From the NCBI GenBank assembly GCA_963816725.1, contig CAWFMC010000018.1:1-64000 (forward strand): a DNA stretch of 64,000 nucleotides, read 5' to 3'. The stretch comes from CAVSUB01 sp963816725 (lineage in GTDB: Bacteria > Acidobacteriota > Vicinamibacteria > Vicinamibacterales > 2-12-FULL-66-21). The notes below the pieces were generated by a model that made no database searches, was not told the DNA's origin, and worked only from the letters and a program-made list of their open reading frames with translations. Of the stretch, positions 1 through 9,697 are shown in pieces. Each line of letters opens with the position of its first letter. Position 1 is the stretch's first letter. Position numbers and translations under genes: made by a program.

Positions 1-25
1 GCCGACATCTTCGTGAAGATTCCTG

Positions 26-1261
26 CTACCGGACCACCAGGCGGTGCGCGTGCCGCCCGATCTGCAGCACATACGACTCGCCGCGGCTCAGCTCCGCTTG
101 CTGAAGCCCCTGCGGGTCGGTGATCTTCCTGCCATTCAGACGCACCGCGCCCTGCGCGAGTTTCCGGTCCGCGTCCCCACCGGATGTCGCCAGTTTCAAG
201 CCCACCAGAAGATAGCGCCAAGCCTTCGGCTCGTCCGGCAGCGTCCACTCGAGCGCGGGCAGCTCGTCGAGGCTGAGCTCCTTCTTCGCGAACCGCCGCT
301 CGAACTCGTCGGCGGCCGTCCGGGCTGCGTCCGCGCCGTGGAAGTCAGCCGTGATAGCTGCCGCCAGATCCGCCTTCGCCTGCTTCGGATGCAGCGTCCC
401 CTTCGAAACCGCACCGCGTTTCTCGAGCACGGCCTCAGGGGTTAAGTCGGTCAGCAGCACATAGTAGCGCCACATCAGGTCGTCCGAAATGGACATCAGC
501 TTGCCGAACATCTCCGTCGCCGAATCGGTCACGCCAACGTAATTGCCCAGGCTCTTGGACATCTTCTCGACGCCATCAAGCCCCTCGAGCAGCGGCGTCG
601 TCATCACAACCTGCGGCTCGAGGCCGAACGCCGGCATGATGTCCCGCCCGACGTTCAGGTTGAACAGCTGATCGGTGCCCCCGAGCTCGACATCGGCGGA
701 CAAATACACGGAGTCGTAGGCCTGCGCCAGCGGATAGAGAAACTCGTGCACGCCGATCGGCTGGCCGGCCTCGAAGCGCGTCTTGAAGTCGCGACGCTCC
801 ATCATCTGCGCCACGTTGTACTTGGCCGCGAGCTTCACCCACCCGGCGCTGCCAAGCGGCTCGAGCCACTCGCTGTTGAAGCGGACCTCCGTCCTTGCCG
901 GGTCGAGAATCTTGAAAATCTGGGTCTTGTACGTCTCGGCGTTCCGGTCGATCTCGTCCTGGGTGAGCGGCGGCCGCGTCTTCGACCGGCCGGTCGGGTC
1001 GCCGATGAGCGCGGTGAACGATCCCACGACGTAGATCACCCGGTGCCCGAGATCCTGGAAGTGCTTCATCTTCCTGATGAGGACCGTGTGCCCCAGGTGA
1101 AGGTCCGGAGCCGTCGGATCGAACCCCACTTTCACGATCAGTGGAGGGCCGCCGTTCGCGAAGCGCTCCAGCTTGGCTTTGAGCTCGCCGGCGCGGACCA
1201 CGTCCACGCAGCCCTTGGTGAGATACGCGAGTTGCTCGTCTACAAACATCGGTAGTGACAT
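26..1261 (-). CDS. tyrS: Tyrosine--tRNA ligase
   Basis: Class I aminoacyl-tRNA synthetase that charges tRNA-Tyr in the cytoplasm. The class I HIGH-type motif appears as HLGH at residues 55-58, and the KMSKS loop is perfect at 233-237. A C-terminal S4 RNA-binding domain (about 345-408, including LAQGAVRLNGRKI) follows. The length of 411 residues fits the family. The open frame extends another 118 residues upstream, but that part is arginine-rich and lacks family similarity, so the start is placed at the ATG giving MSLPMFVDEQ; a second in-frame ATG at 1249 is also possible. It is divergent from the phosphoesterase gene at 1350, with an 88-bp shared spacer holding a TATAGT box. Confidence 0.95.
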   Translation of the reverse strand: MSLPMFVDEQLAYLTKGCVDVVRAGELKAKLERFANGGPPLIVKVGFDPTAPDLHLGHTVLIRKMKHFQDLGHRVIYVVGSFTALIGDPTGRSKTRPPLTQDEIDRNAETYKTQIFKILDPARTEVRFNSEWLEPLGSAGWVKLAAKYNVAQMMERRDFKTRFEAGQPIGVHEFLYPLAQAYDSVYLSADVELGGTDQLFNLNVGRDIMPAFGLEPQVVMTTPLLEGLDGVEKMSKSLGNYVGVTDSATEMFGKLMSISDDLMWRYYVLLTDLTPEAVLEKRGAVSKGTLHPKQAKADLAAAITADFHGADAARTAADEFERRFAKKELSLDELPALEWTLPDEPKAWRYLLVGLKLATSGGDADRKLAQGAVRLNGRKITDPQGLQQAELSRGESYVLQIGRHAHRLVVR

Positions 1262-1309
1262 CGACACCCGGGCCGTTTCGGCCCGCGGCCAAACGGCTGC
1301 GGCCCGGCA

Positions 1310-1315
1310 ACTATA
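1310..1315 (-). promoter_or_regulatory. Putative -10 box of tyrS (TATAGT)
   Basis: On the minus strand, TATAGT lies 48 bp upstream of the tyrS ATG in the divergent spacer. It matches the sigma-70 -10 consensus at 5 of 6 positions. No convincing -35 hexamer is visible 16-18 bp further upstream, so this is a single-box prediction. Confidence 0.35.
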
Positions 1316-1349
1316 GCGGGATCCAGCCCGCGCTAACATAGGCTGGACG

Positions 1350-2198
1350 ATGGACAGCCGCGCTCGCCGGCCGACCGGAATCGAGCGCCGTGATTTCCTC
1401 AAGGGATGTGCGGCCGTGGGCATCGGCGCGCTTGCCGGCGCCGGCGCGCATGGCTTCCTGTACGAGCGCCACCACGTCGAGCTGACCCGCGCCACGCTGC
1501 CCGCGTCGGGATGGGCCGAGGGCCTCGCCGGACTCCGCATCGGGTTCCTGACCGACCTCCACCGCAGCGAGACGGGCACCCGCGAGATCAGCGCCCGGGC
1601 GGTCGACCTGCTCATGCAGGAGCGCCCGGACTTGATCGTCCTGGGCGGCGACTACGTGACCCAGGCCGACCCTGCCTACGTCACCCCCGCCGCCGAGGTG
1701 CTGTCCGGGTTGTCGGCCCCGGCCGGAGTGTTCGCGGTCCTCGGGAATCACGACGACGACCACGACATGGCTGCGGCGTTGAACGCGACGGGCGTCACGG
1801 TGCTGCGCGATGCCCGCACCCAGATCCGCGTCCGGGGTGAGCCGCTGGACCTCGTGGGCATCCGCTACTGGACCCACCGCATCGAGGACATCGCCAAACT
1901 CCTGCGTGGCGCCTCCCCGAACGTCGCACTGCTCGCGCACACCCCCAAGCGCCTGATCGAAGCGGCGACCCTGGCCATTCCCGTGGTCATCAGCGGCCAC
2001 ACCCACGGCGGCCAGATCGTCATGCCCGGCCTCGGCCCGATCGCGGCGCGCGGGTTCCCGGTCATTGCCGGTCCCGGCCAGCGCGCGAACACCTCGATCT
2101 TCGTCAGCCGCGGCGTCGGCACGGTCTACGTTCCGGTGCGCCTGAACTGCCCGCCGGAAGTCGTCATCCTGACGATACAGCCGGTCCGACCGGCCTGA
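1350..2198 (+). CDS. Tat-exported metallophosphoesterase (YkuE-like)
   Basis: Calcineurin-like phosphoesterase of 282 residues. It starts with a twin-arginine signal (RRDFLK at 13-18, then a hydrophobic GIGALAGAGA stretch), so it is probably exported folded with its metals bound. The dinuclear-metal motifs are in order: TDLH (D69, H71), GGDY (D101), GNHD (N133, H134), and GHTHGGQ near residue 222. The YkuE/TMEM86-like subfamily often acts on cell-wall or lipid phosphoesters; the substrate cannot be told from sequence. The next gene on the same strand begins about 105 bp later behind its own promoter-like sequence, so the two may be transcribed separately. Confidence 0.85.
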   Translation: MDSRARRPTGIERRDFLKGCAAVGIGALAGAGAHGFLYERHHVELTRATLPASGWAEGLAGLRIGFLTDLHRSETGTREISARAVDLLMQERPDLIVLGGDYVTQADPAYVTPAAEVLSGLSAPAGVFAVLGNHDDDHDMAAALNATGVTVLRDARTQIRVRGEPLDLVGIRYWTHRIEDIAKLLRGASPNVALLAHTPKRLIEAATLAIPVVISGHTHGGQIVMPGLGPIAARGFPVIAGPGQRANTSIFVSRGVGTVYVPVRLNCPPEVVILTIQPVRPA

Positions 2199-2223
2199 CC
2201 CGATCGGCGCCGAACATTTCCGC

Positions 2224-2253
2224 TTGACGCCGACCTGTCGACGGCGCTATTTT
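2224..2253 (+). promoter_or_regulatory. Putative sigma-70 promoter of the methyltransferase-like gene
   Basis: TTGACG at 2224-2229 and TATTTT at 2248-2253 are separated by 18 bp, a good fit to a housekeeping promoter. The stretch 2248-2280 is the most AT-rich sequence in this part of the window. It lies 50-80 bp upstream of the ATG at 2304, which has a clear AGGAG at 2290-2294. Confidence 0.5.
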
Positions 2254-2260
2254 TTGATTA

Positions 2261-2280
2261 CTCAAAATTAATGATTTGAG
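2261..2280. promoter_or_regulatory. CTCAAA/TTTGAG dyad, operator-like
   Basis: CTCAAA (2261-2266) and TTTGAG (2275-2280) form an inverted repeat with an 8-bp AT-rich spacer. It starts 8 bp after the putative -10 box, that is around the predicted transcription start. The position suits a repressor operator or a 5' UTR hairpin; there is no regulator gene next to it. Confidence 0.35.
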
Positions 2281-2303
2281 CTACTGAATAGGAGAGCCGA
2301 GAC

Positions 2304-2954
2304 ATGCCCCCTCGCCTTCGTCCGGTGCTGATGCTGGTCGTTGCCGCCGCGCTGACGCTCGTCCTGAGCGGCCGATGGCTGGATCCGTGGCTGTGGGCCT
2401 GGCTGCTGGTCTGGACGGCTGGCTTCGCCTACGGGATTGGCTCGATCGGCGAGGAGCTCGCGCGAGAACGCTTCACGCCGCCCGAGCCCGGCGCTGACCG
2501 CATCGCACTCCGCTTCATCCGCCTCACCGCCCTCGCCCACATCGTCGTCGGCGCGCTCGACGCCGGGCGCTGGCACGTGCTGGCGGTCCCGACGCCGCTC
2601 CGCGCCGCGGGACTGGCCGGGATGGGACTATCCGGGGCGCTGGTGTTCAGGGCGATGATCGCCAACCGCTACTTCTCGGCGGTGGTGCGGGTCCAGCGAG
2701 ACCGCGGCCATCGGGTCATCGACGTCGGGCCGTACGCCATGGTGCGTCACCCCGGATACCTGGGGATGATGCTGTCGGTGCCGTGCAGCGGACTCGTGCT
2801 CGGGTCGTGGCTCGCGGTCGGACTGGGGCTGCTCTACTCTGCGCTGATCCTGCGTCGCGTGATGTTCGAGGACGCGTTCCTGCGCGCCAATCTCGACGGC
2901 TACGCCGACTATCGCTCGCGCGTGCCGTATCGGCTCGTTCCCGGACTCTGGTGA
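2304..2954 (+). CDS. Isoprenylcysteine carboxyl methyltransferase-family membrane protein
   Basis: Integral membrane protein of 216 residues with about five hydrophobic segments (near 6-22, 29-45, 75-90, 100-118 and 155-180). The C-terminal part carries the ICMT/PEMT-type signature: VDVGPYAMVRHPGYLGMM and then RVMFEDAFL with the final YADYRSRVPYRL. In this fold the RHP motif and the glutamate after it form the S-adenosylmethionine site. Bacterial members methylate diverse small substrates or have unknown roles. The last 46 bp overlap the 3' end of convergent purN, which is unusual spacing for this window. The start is supported by AGGAG 9 bp upstream. Confidence 0.75.
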   Translation: MPPRLRPVLMLVVAAALTLVLSGRWLDPWLWAWLLVWTAGFAYGIGSIGEELARERFTPPEPGADRIALRFIRLTALAHIVVGALDAGRWHVLAVPTPLRAAGLAGMGLSGALVFRAMIANRYFSAVVRVQRDRGHRVIDVGPYAMVRHPGYLGMMLSVPCSGLVLGSWLAVGLGLLYSALILRRVMFEDAFLRANLDGYADYRSRVPYRLVPGLW

Positions 2955-3588
2955 GGCGCCACGAACCGCCGGCCCTTCAACGTCCAGCCGCCGTCGAGCA
3001 CGGTCTGAACGGCTGACGGGTAGAGACGATGCTCCTCGACCAGGATGCGCGCTGACAGACTCTCCACCGTGTCGTCCGGCTCGACCCTCACGACGGCCTG
3101 GTGCACGATCGGGCCGGCGTCGAGGTCGCGCGTGACGAGGTGTACCGTCGCACCCGAAAAGCACACGCCGTGCTCGAGCGCCTGACGCTGCGCGTCGACG
3201 CCGGGGAATGCCGGCAGGAGCGACGGGTGGATGTTGAGGATCGCGTTTGGAAAGGCGTCGAGCAGCGGCGTCCCGACCAGCCGCATGAACCCGGCCAGGC
3301 ACACCAGCCGGACACCGCGGTCCAGCAACGCCATCGCGATCGCGCGGTCGAACGCATCACGCGAGGAGAACGTCCGGTGATCGAGGACGACCGTCTCGAT
3401 GCCGCCAGCCTCGGCCCGGGCCAGGCCGGGCGCCCCGGGGCGGTTCGAGATCACGACGGCGATCCGGGCCCTGAGCTCGCCGCGGGCGATCGCGTCGATG
3501 AGCGCCTGAAGGTTGCTGCCCCGGCCGGAGATCAGCACCCCAATCTGTGGACGGCCGCCGGCCGTGCTCGAGGCCATCGCCGGCTGGA

Positions 3589-3592
<4 letters not shown>
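2909..3592 (-). CDS. purN: Phosphoribosylglycinamide formyltransferase (10-formyl-THF type)
   Basis: Third step of de novo purine synthesis: transfers formyl from 10-formyltetrahydrofolate to GAR. The 227 residues hold the phosphate-binding GVLISGRGSN (18-27) and the folate loop. The catalytic residues N120 and H122 lie in NIHPSLLPAFPG, and D158 in DLDAG. The ATG overlaps the purM stop as ATGA (3589-3592), which fixes the start and indicates translational coupling. The C-terminal tail after about residue 205 is poorly conserved and is encoded within the region that also encodes the end of the convergent methyltransferase-like gene. Confidence 0.95.
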
Positions 3593-4614
<1,022 letters not shown>

Positions 4615-4663
4615 GTGGGTTTCGGAGGGATGGCGCCGGACGGCCGGCCCGGTCAGCGGGCGG

Positions 4664-5881
4664 TCAGAACTCGAGCTTGCGAATGAGAGCTTCACACACC
4701 GCGCGCGCCGGTGAACCCGCGGGCGCCTGCCAGTAGGCCCGTCGCACCGTCACGAAGAAGCGCTCTTCCTCGAAGTCCTCCTCGAGCATGTCGAACGCCT
4801 CCCGCAGCATGTCCGCGCCCGGTTCGAGCATCCCTGGCGCCTGGAGCACCTTCAGCATCACCGCGGTGTTGCGCAAGGCGACAGTACCGAGTGAGAGCAC
4901 GATGGCGGCGCGCGCCGGATCGCTGGTCGGCGCGCCCTGCTGGATCAGCTCCACGGCCGCTGCCTCGTGGCCCGACTCGGCGAGAGAGGCCAGCGCCGCA
5001 GCCGACGCGCGGAGCAGCTCCTGGAACCCAATCGTCCCGATCGCGAACTTCAAGGTCTGGGCGAGATAGGCCTGATGCGACTCGCAGTTCACGCCGAGCA
5101 GGCAAATCGCCGCGGCAACGGCCGGCTGCGACTCGCGCGGCGCGGTTCGCTGCAAACCCGCGAGAACCGGCAGCGACGCCTTGTCGCCGATCTTGCCGAG
5201 CGCGATCGCGGCATCGATCTGAAGCGGCCCATCAGTCTTGGCGACCTCGGTGATCGGCCCCACGGCATAGGTCGCCTTGTAGTCGCCGAGCGCCTCGATC
5301 AGCGCACTGCGGAAATAGGCCTGCCCCTTCATGACCTGCCCGGCCATCGCCTCTTTGACCTTCGGGTCAGTGCCGTAGGCCGCCAGCGCGCGGGTCAGGG
5401 CAGGCCGCACGAACTCGGAGGACTCGGTCACCAGCGCGGCAAGCAACTTGGGCACGACGGTCGGGTCGGGATTGTGCTCGAAATAACTGTAAGCGACCGA
5501 GCGAAGGCGATCGTTCTGCTGCGTCAGCGAGGCGCGCATGACGTCGCGGGTGCGCGGGTCGTTGAACCCGGAGAGCAGGACGAGCGCGCGAAAGCGGACG
5601 AACGAGTCCGGGTGGGATTCCACGGCCTTGAGCAGCGCGGGCACGGCAATCGACGGATCGGCCCGCCGGGTCGTCCGCGCCGCAGCCATGCGGTCGCTGA
5701 ACTCGACGGTGCCGAGCTTGTCGATCGCCGCGGCGAGTTGGGCCGGAGTAACGGCGTCGCGCGCATCCGCCGGCGCGCTGCCGCGCGCGGGCGGCGCCGG
5801 CGCCGGCGGAGCGGGTGGCTTGGTCTGGGCGGTCAGGGTCGCCGTCCACGTGACCGCCACCGCCGCGATGAGCGCCCGCAT
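4664..5881 (-). CDS. Exported HEAT-repeat protein
   Basis: Protein of 405 residues with an N-terminal signal peptide (MRALIAAVAVTWTATLTAQ) followed by a Pro/Ala-rich linker. From about residue 60 to the end it consists of repeated two-helix units typical of HEAT repeats, such as SIAVPALLKAVESHPDSFVR and QIDAAIALGKIGD. This fold serves as a protein-binding scaffold, here presumably in the periplasm; no catalytic motif is seen. It sits between purF (5-bp gap) and purM (50-bp gap) in the same direction, so it is probably co-transcribed although it has no known role in purine synthesis. The start is the first ATG after the purF stop. Confidence 0.7.
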   Translation of the reverse strand: MRALIAAVAVTWTATLTAQTKPPAPPAPAPPARGSAPADARDAVTPAQLAAAIDKLGTVEFSDRMAAARTTRRADPSIAVPALLKAVESHPDSFVRFRALVLLSGFNDPRTRDVMRASLTQQNDRLRSVAYSYFEHNPDPTVVPKLLAALVTESSEFVRPALTRALAAYGTDPKVKEAMAGQVMKGQAYFRSALIEALGDYKATYAVGPITEVAKTDGPLQIDAAIALGKIGDKASLPVLAGLQRTAPRESQPAVAAAICLLGVNCESHQAYLAQTLKFAIGTIGFQELLRASAAALASLAESGHEAAAVELIQQGAPTSDPARAAIVLSLGTVALRNTAVMLKVLQAPGMLEPGADMLREAFDMLEEDFEEERFFVTVRRAYWQAPAGSPARAVCEALIRKLEF

Positions 5882-5886
5882 CGGCT

Positions 5887-7293
5887 TCAGTCGACAGCCT
5901 TCAAGGCGAGTTGCAGGTACGCGTGCTGGTCGCGGGGGAAGGCCAGCGGATACACGCCTGTGTAGCACGACGTGCAGTATGAATTCTGCCGCGGCTCAAC
6001 CGCCTGGCGGAGCCCGTCGAGGCTCAGGTAGGCGAGGCTGTCAGCGGCGACGTACTTGCGGATGTCCTCGACGCTGTGACTCGAGGCGATCAGCTCGGAG
6101 CGGTTCGGCGTGTCGACCCCGTAGAAGCACGGGGAGATGGTCGGTGGACAACTGATCCGAAGGTGCACTTCGCGCGCCCCGGCGGCGCGGACCATCTTGA
6201 CGATCTTCCGGCTGGTCGTCCCGCGGACGAGCGAGTCGTCTATCAGGACGACCCGGCGCCCTTCGAGGATGCTGCGGACCGGATTCAGCTTCACCTTGAC
6301 GCTGAAGTGGCGAATCGACTGCGCCGGCTCGATGAACGTCCGCCCGACGTAATGATTGCGGATGAGACCCATCTTCATCGGCAGGCCGGCCTGCTCGGCG
6401 TAGCCGATCGCGGCGCACACGCCGGAGTCCGGGATGGGGACCACCACATCGGCGTCGATACCGGACTCGAGCGCCAGCGTCCGTCCGAACTGGGTCCGCA
6501 CCTCGTTCACGCTGCTGCCGAACACGTAGCTGTCCGGGCGCGAGAAATACACGTGCTCGAAGATGCAATGCGACAGCGGCTGCGGCGGGAATGGCTTGAT
6601 CGAGCGCGGCCCGGCTTCGGTGATCACCAGGATCTCGCCCGGCTCGACGTCACGGACGTAAGTCGCGCCGATCAGATCCAGCGCGCACGTCTCCGAGCAG
6701 ACGATCCACGAATCTCCCATCCGTCCGAGCGCCAGCGGGCGGAACCCGCTCGGGTCGCGCGCCGCGATCAGCCGGTTGTGGGTCAGCAGAGCCAACGAAT
6801 AGGCCCCACGGATCTGGGCGATCGATTCGACCAGCGCATCCTCCACGGTCGGCGCCTTCGAGCGCGCGTAGAGGTGGAGGAGGACCTCCGTGTCGCTGCC
6901 GGTCGCGAAGATGGATCCGTTGTGGACCAGATCGTCCCGCAACTCGTTCGCATTGACCAGGTTGCCGTTGTGGGCCACGGCGATGTGGCCGTGCGCACAA
7001 TCGATCAGGAACGGTTGCGCATTCTCGAGCTTGCTTTCACCGGCGGTGGAGTAGCGCGTGTGCCCGATGGCCAGATGGCCGGGCAACTTCTCGAGCGTGG
7101 CCTCGCTGAAGGCATCGGCGACCTGCCCCATCGCCCGTGAGGCGAACATCCGCGAGCCATCGGCGGAGACGATGCCGGCGCTCTCCTGGCCGCGATGCTG
7201 CAGCGCGTAAAGCCCGAGGTACGTGAGGTTTGCCGCTTCGGGATGGCCGAAGATCCCGAAGACGCCGCACTCGTCCTTGAACTTGTCGAGCAT
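5887..7293 (-). CDS. purF: Amidophosphoribosyltransferase (Fe-S type)
   Basis: First committed step of purine synthesis: PRPP plus glutamine to 5-phosphoribosylamine. The 468 residues begin with an 8-residue propeptide before the N-terminal nucleophile Cys9 (DECGVFGIFGH). The glutamine-site HTRYSTAG and the PRPP loop VVLIDDSLVRGTTS follow. Cysteines in LSHCIFEH, RISCPPTIS and the final CTSC pair match the four ligands of the Bacillus-type [4Fe-4S] enzyme, which is oxygen-labile and autoprocessed. It lies 46 bp downstream of purL in the same operon direction. Confidence 0.96.
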   Translation of the reverse strand: MLDKFKDECGVFGIFGHPEAANLTYLGLYALQHRGQESAGIVSADGSRMFASRAMGQVADAFSEATLEKLPGHLAIGHTRYSTAGESKLENAQPFLIDCAHGHIAVAHNGNLVNANELRDDLVHNGSIFATGSDTEVLLHLYARSKAPTVEDALVESIAQIRGAYSLALLTHNRLIAARDPSGFRPLALGRMGDSWIVCSETCALDLIGATYVRDVEPGEILVITEAGPRSIKPFPPQPLSHCIFEHVYFSRPDSYVFGSSVNEVRTQFGRTLALESGIDADVVVPIPDSGVCAAIGYAEQAGLPMKMGLIRNHYVGRTFIEPAQSIRHFSVKVKLNPVRSILEGRRVVLIDDSLVRGTTSRKIVKMVRAAGAREVHLRISCPPTISPCFYGVDTPNRSELIASSHSVEDIRKYVAADSLAYLSLDGLRQAVEPRQNSYCTSCYTGVYPLAFPRDQHAYLQLALKAVD

Positions 7294-7339
7294 GGATGGG
7301 TTGGCCGGGAGCGGGACTGCCCGTCACCGACGATACATT

Positions 7340-9608
7340 CTACGCTGCGCGTCCATCTCCCCGCCGGACGAAATAGCCGCCCAGCGATCCCGACCATACG
7401 GACTCCGCCTCATTTAGAGACGCGTCCAGCGCCGGAGTGCCGTCGATGGCGACCTTGATCCGCGAACCGCCGGTCGTGCCGATGACCACCGCCTGGACCC
7501 CGCGCTCTGCCGCCAGCTGCAGGAAAGCCGTCCGGTCCGTCTGGGCGACGCTCACGACGGCGCGTGAGGCCGATTCGCCGAAGAGCGGTCGCCGCGACGC
7601 CGATGACCGACGCGGCATCGCTCCCCTCTGCCGCCGGCACGTTCACGTCGAGTCCGATGCCCGCCGTGTCGAACGCGCTCTCCGCCAGCGTCACCGCCAG
7701 CCCTCCGTCGGCGCAATCATGGGCCGACCGGATCAGGCCGCGTGACGCCCCGGTCGTCAGCAGCGTGATGAGCGCCTGCTCGCCCTTGAGGTCCAGGGCT
7801 GGCGGCACGCCCCTGACCAGCCCATGGACGACCTTCAGGTACTCGCTCCCGCCCAACTCACCCAGATTCCCGCCCAGCAGCACGATGGCATCGCCGGCGT
7901 CGCGGAACGTGCGGCTGACCACGCGGCCGGCATCTTCGATCAGACCGACCACGCCGATCGTGGGCGTGGGGTAGATGGCCTTGCCGTCGGTCTCATTGTA
8001 GAGACTGACGTTGCCGCCCGTGATCGGCACGTCCAGCGCGACACACGCGTCGCTGATGCCCTCGATCGCTTCGACCAGCTGCCACATGATCTCGGGCCGC
8101 TGCGGGTTGCCGAAGTTCAGGCAGTTGGTGGCGCCGATCGGCACCGCGCCGGCGCAGGCCACGTTCCTGGCCGCTTCGGCCACCGCCAGCATCGCGCCGC
8201 GGCGCGGATCGAGATAAACGTAGCGACCGTTGCCGTCGGTCGAGAGTGCCAGCGCCCTGTTTGTACCCTTGACCCGGACGACCCCTGCGCCCATCCCGGC
8301 CAGCACCAGCGAGTTGGTGCGGACCATGTGATCGTACTGGCGGTAGACCCAGCGCTTGCTGGCGATCGTCGGCGAGGCGAGCAACGCCGTGAACGCGTCC
8401 GCCGCGCTGGTCGTCGTCGACAGCTGCGAGAGATCGAGCGTCTGCACGTCGGCGAGATACGCCGGACGTGCGGTCGGGCGGTCGTAGATCGGCGCCTCGT
8501 CCACCAGCGCCGTGTTCGGAATCTCGGCGACGACCGTCCCGTTCGCCTTCACCCGCATCAGCCCATCGTCGGTGACGACCCCGATGTTCGCGGCGTGCAA
8601 GTCCCACTTCTCGAAGATCGCCTCGACCTCGGCTTCGCGGCCGCGCTTCACCACCAGCAGCATCCGCTCCTGCGATTCCGACAACATGATCTCGTAGGGG
8701 CTCATGCCGGTCTCGCGCTGCGGCACGAGGCTGACGTCGATCTCGACGCCGACCCCGCCCCGAGCGCCCATCTCGCACGTCGAGCACGTCAAGCCCGCGG
8801 CACCCATGTCCTGAACGCCGATCAGCGCGTCGGTCTGCATCAGCTCCAGGCACGCTTCGAGCAGCAGCTTCTCCATAAACGGATCGCCGACCTGCACCGC
8901 CGGACGCTTCTCCGACGAGTTCTCGTCGAACTCCGCCGACGCCATCGTCGCGCCATGGATCCCGTCCCGACCGGTGCTGGACCCGACGTAATACACCGGA
9001 TTGCCCGACCCGCCGGCCTTGCCCTTCACCAGCGCGTCCACCTTTGCGATACCGAGGCACAGCACGTTGACGAGCGGATTGCCGGCGTACGGCGGCTCGA
9101 ACGCGATCTCGCCGCCGATGGTCGGGATGCCGATGCTGTTTCCGTAGCCGGCGATCCCGGCCACCACGCCCTCGACGATCCGTCGGGTGCGGGCGCCGTC
9201 GGGACCGTCCAGCGGGCCGAAGCGCAGCGAATTGAGCAGCGCGATCGGCCGTGCGCCCATCGTGAAGATGTCGCGGATGATCCCGCCGACCCCGGTCGCC
9301 GCCCCCTGATACGGCTCGATGAACGAGGGGTGATTGTGCGACTCGATCTTGAAGACCGCGGCATAGCCCTCGCCGATGTCCACCGCCCCGGCGTTCTCAC
9401 CCGGTCCCTGAACCACCCGCTTGCCGCGCGTCGGCAGCTTCTTCAGGTGAATCCGCGAGCTCTTGTAGCTGCAGTGCTCGGACCACATCACCGAGAAGAT
9501 CCCCAGCTCGGTCAAGGTCGGCTCGCGGCCGAGCGACTTGACGATGTGGTGGTATTCGTCGAGCGTGAGGCCGTGGCGGTCGAGGAGAGCCGGATCGGGT
9601 GTAGTCAT
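7340..9608 (-). CDS. purL: Phosphoribosylformylglycinamidine synthase large subunit, frameshifted near 7588
   Basis: Amidotransferase-dependent FGAM synthetase (small-PurL type, works with PurQ and PurS). The frame from ATG 9608 (MTTPDPALLDRHGL) carries VMWSEHCSYKSSR, KIESHNHPSFIEPYQGAATGVGG and later NCLNFGNPQRPEIMW with PITGGNVSLYNET. After VIGVAA at about 7590 this frame loses similarity. The conserved C-terminal part LFGESASRAVVSVAQTD, then GGSRIKVAIDG, continues in another frame to a stop at 7340. Removing one base around 7586-7590 (plus-strand AGCGGTCG) restores a 755-residue protein of normal length. A functional essential gene with a sequence error is likelier than a pseudogene. Confidence 0.85.
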
Positions 9609-9622
9609 GATCGGTGTCTGGG

Positions 9623-9689
9623 TCGGGACTCGGGATCCGGGACTCGGCGATCGGGTCGTTTCTTCAGCCTTCAGCCCTGAGCCTTCAGC
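9623..9689. repeat. Two heptamer arrays in the purQ-purL spacer
   Basis: The 89-bp spacer holds five 7-bp units of TCGGGAC type at 9623-9657 (TCGGGAC, TCGGGAT, CCGGGAC, TCGGCGA, TCGGGTC) and four CTTCAGC-type units at 9662-9689 (CTTCAGC twice, CCTGAGC, CTTCAGC). Here the two arrays belong to different unit families and are not complementary to each other, unlike most other spacer arrays in this window. Confidence 0.85.
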
Positions 9690-9697
9690 CCGCGCCG

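Noticed and set aside
1262..1615. N-terminal extension of tyrosyl-tRNA synthetase
   Set aside because: Arg/Ser-rich, non-homologous and overlapping the divergent phosphoesterase gene; the ATG at 1261 fits the family.
7580..7600. Programmed +1 frameshift in purL
   Set aside because: No slippery codon followed by a stop is present, and three other genes show the same kind of change, which favours sequence error.
7824..9680. Long plus-strand open frame of 618 codons opposite purL
   Set aside because: It is the antisense shadow of a GC-rich gene; the translation is Arg/Asp/His-rich without domains.
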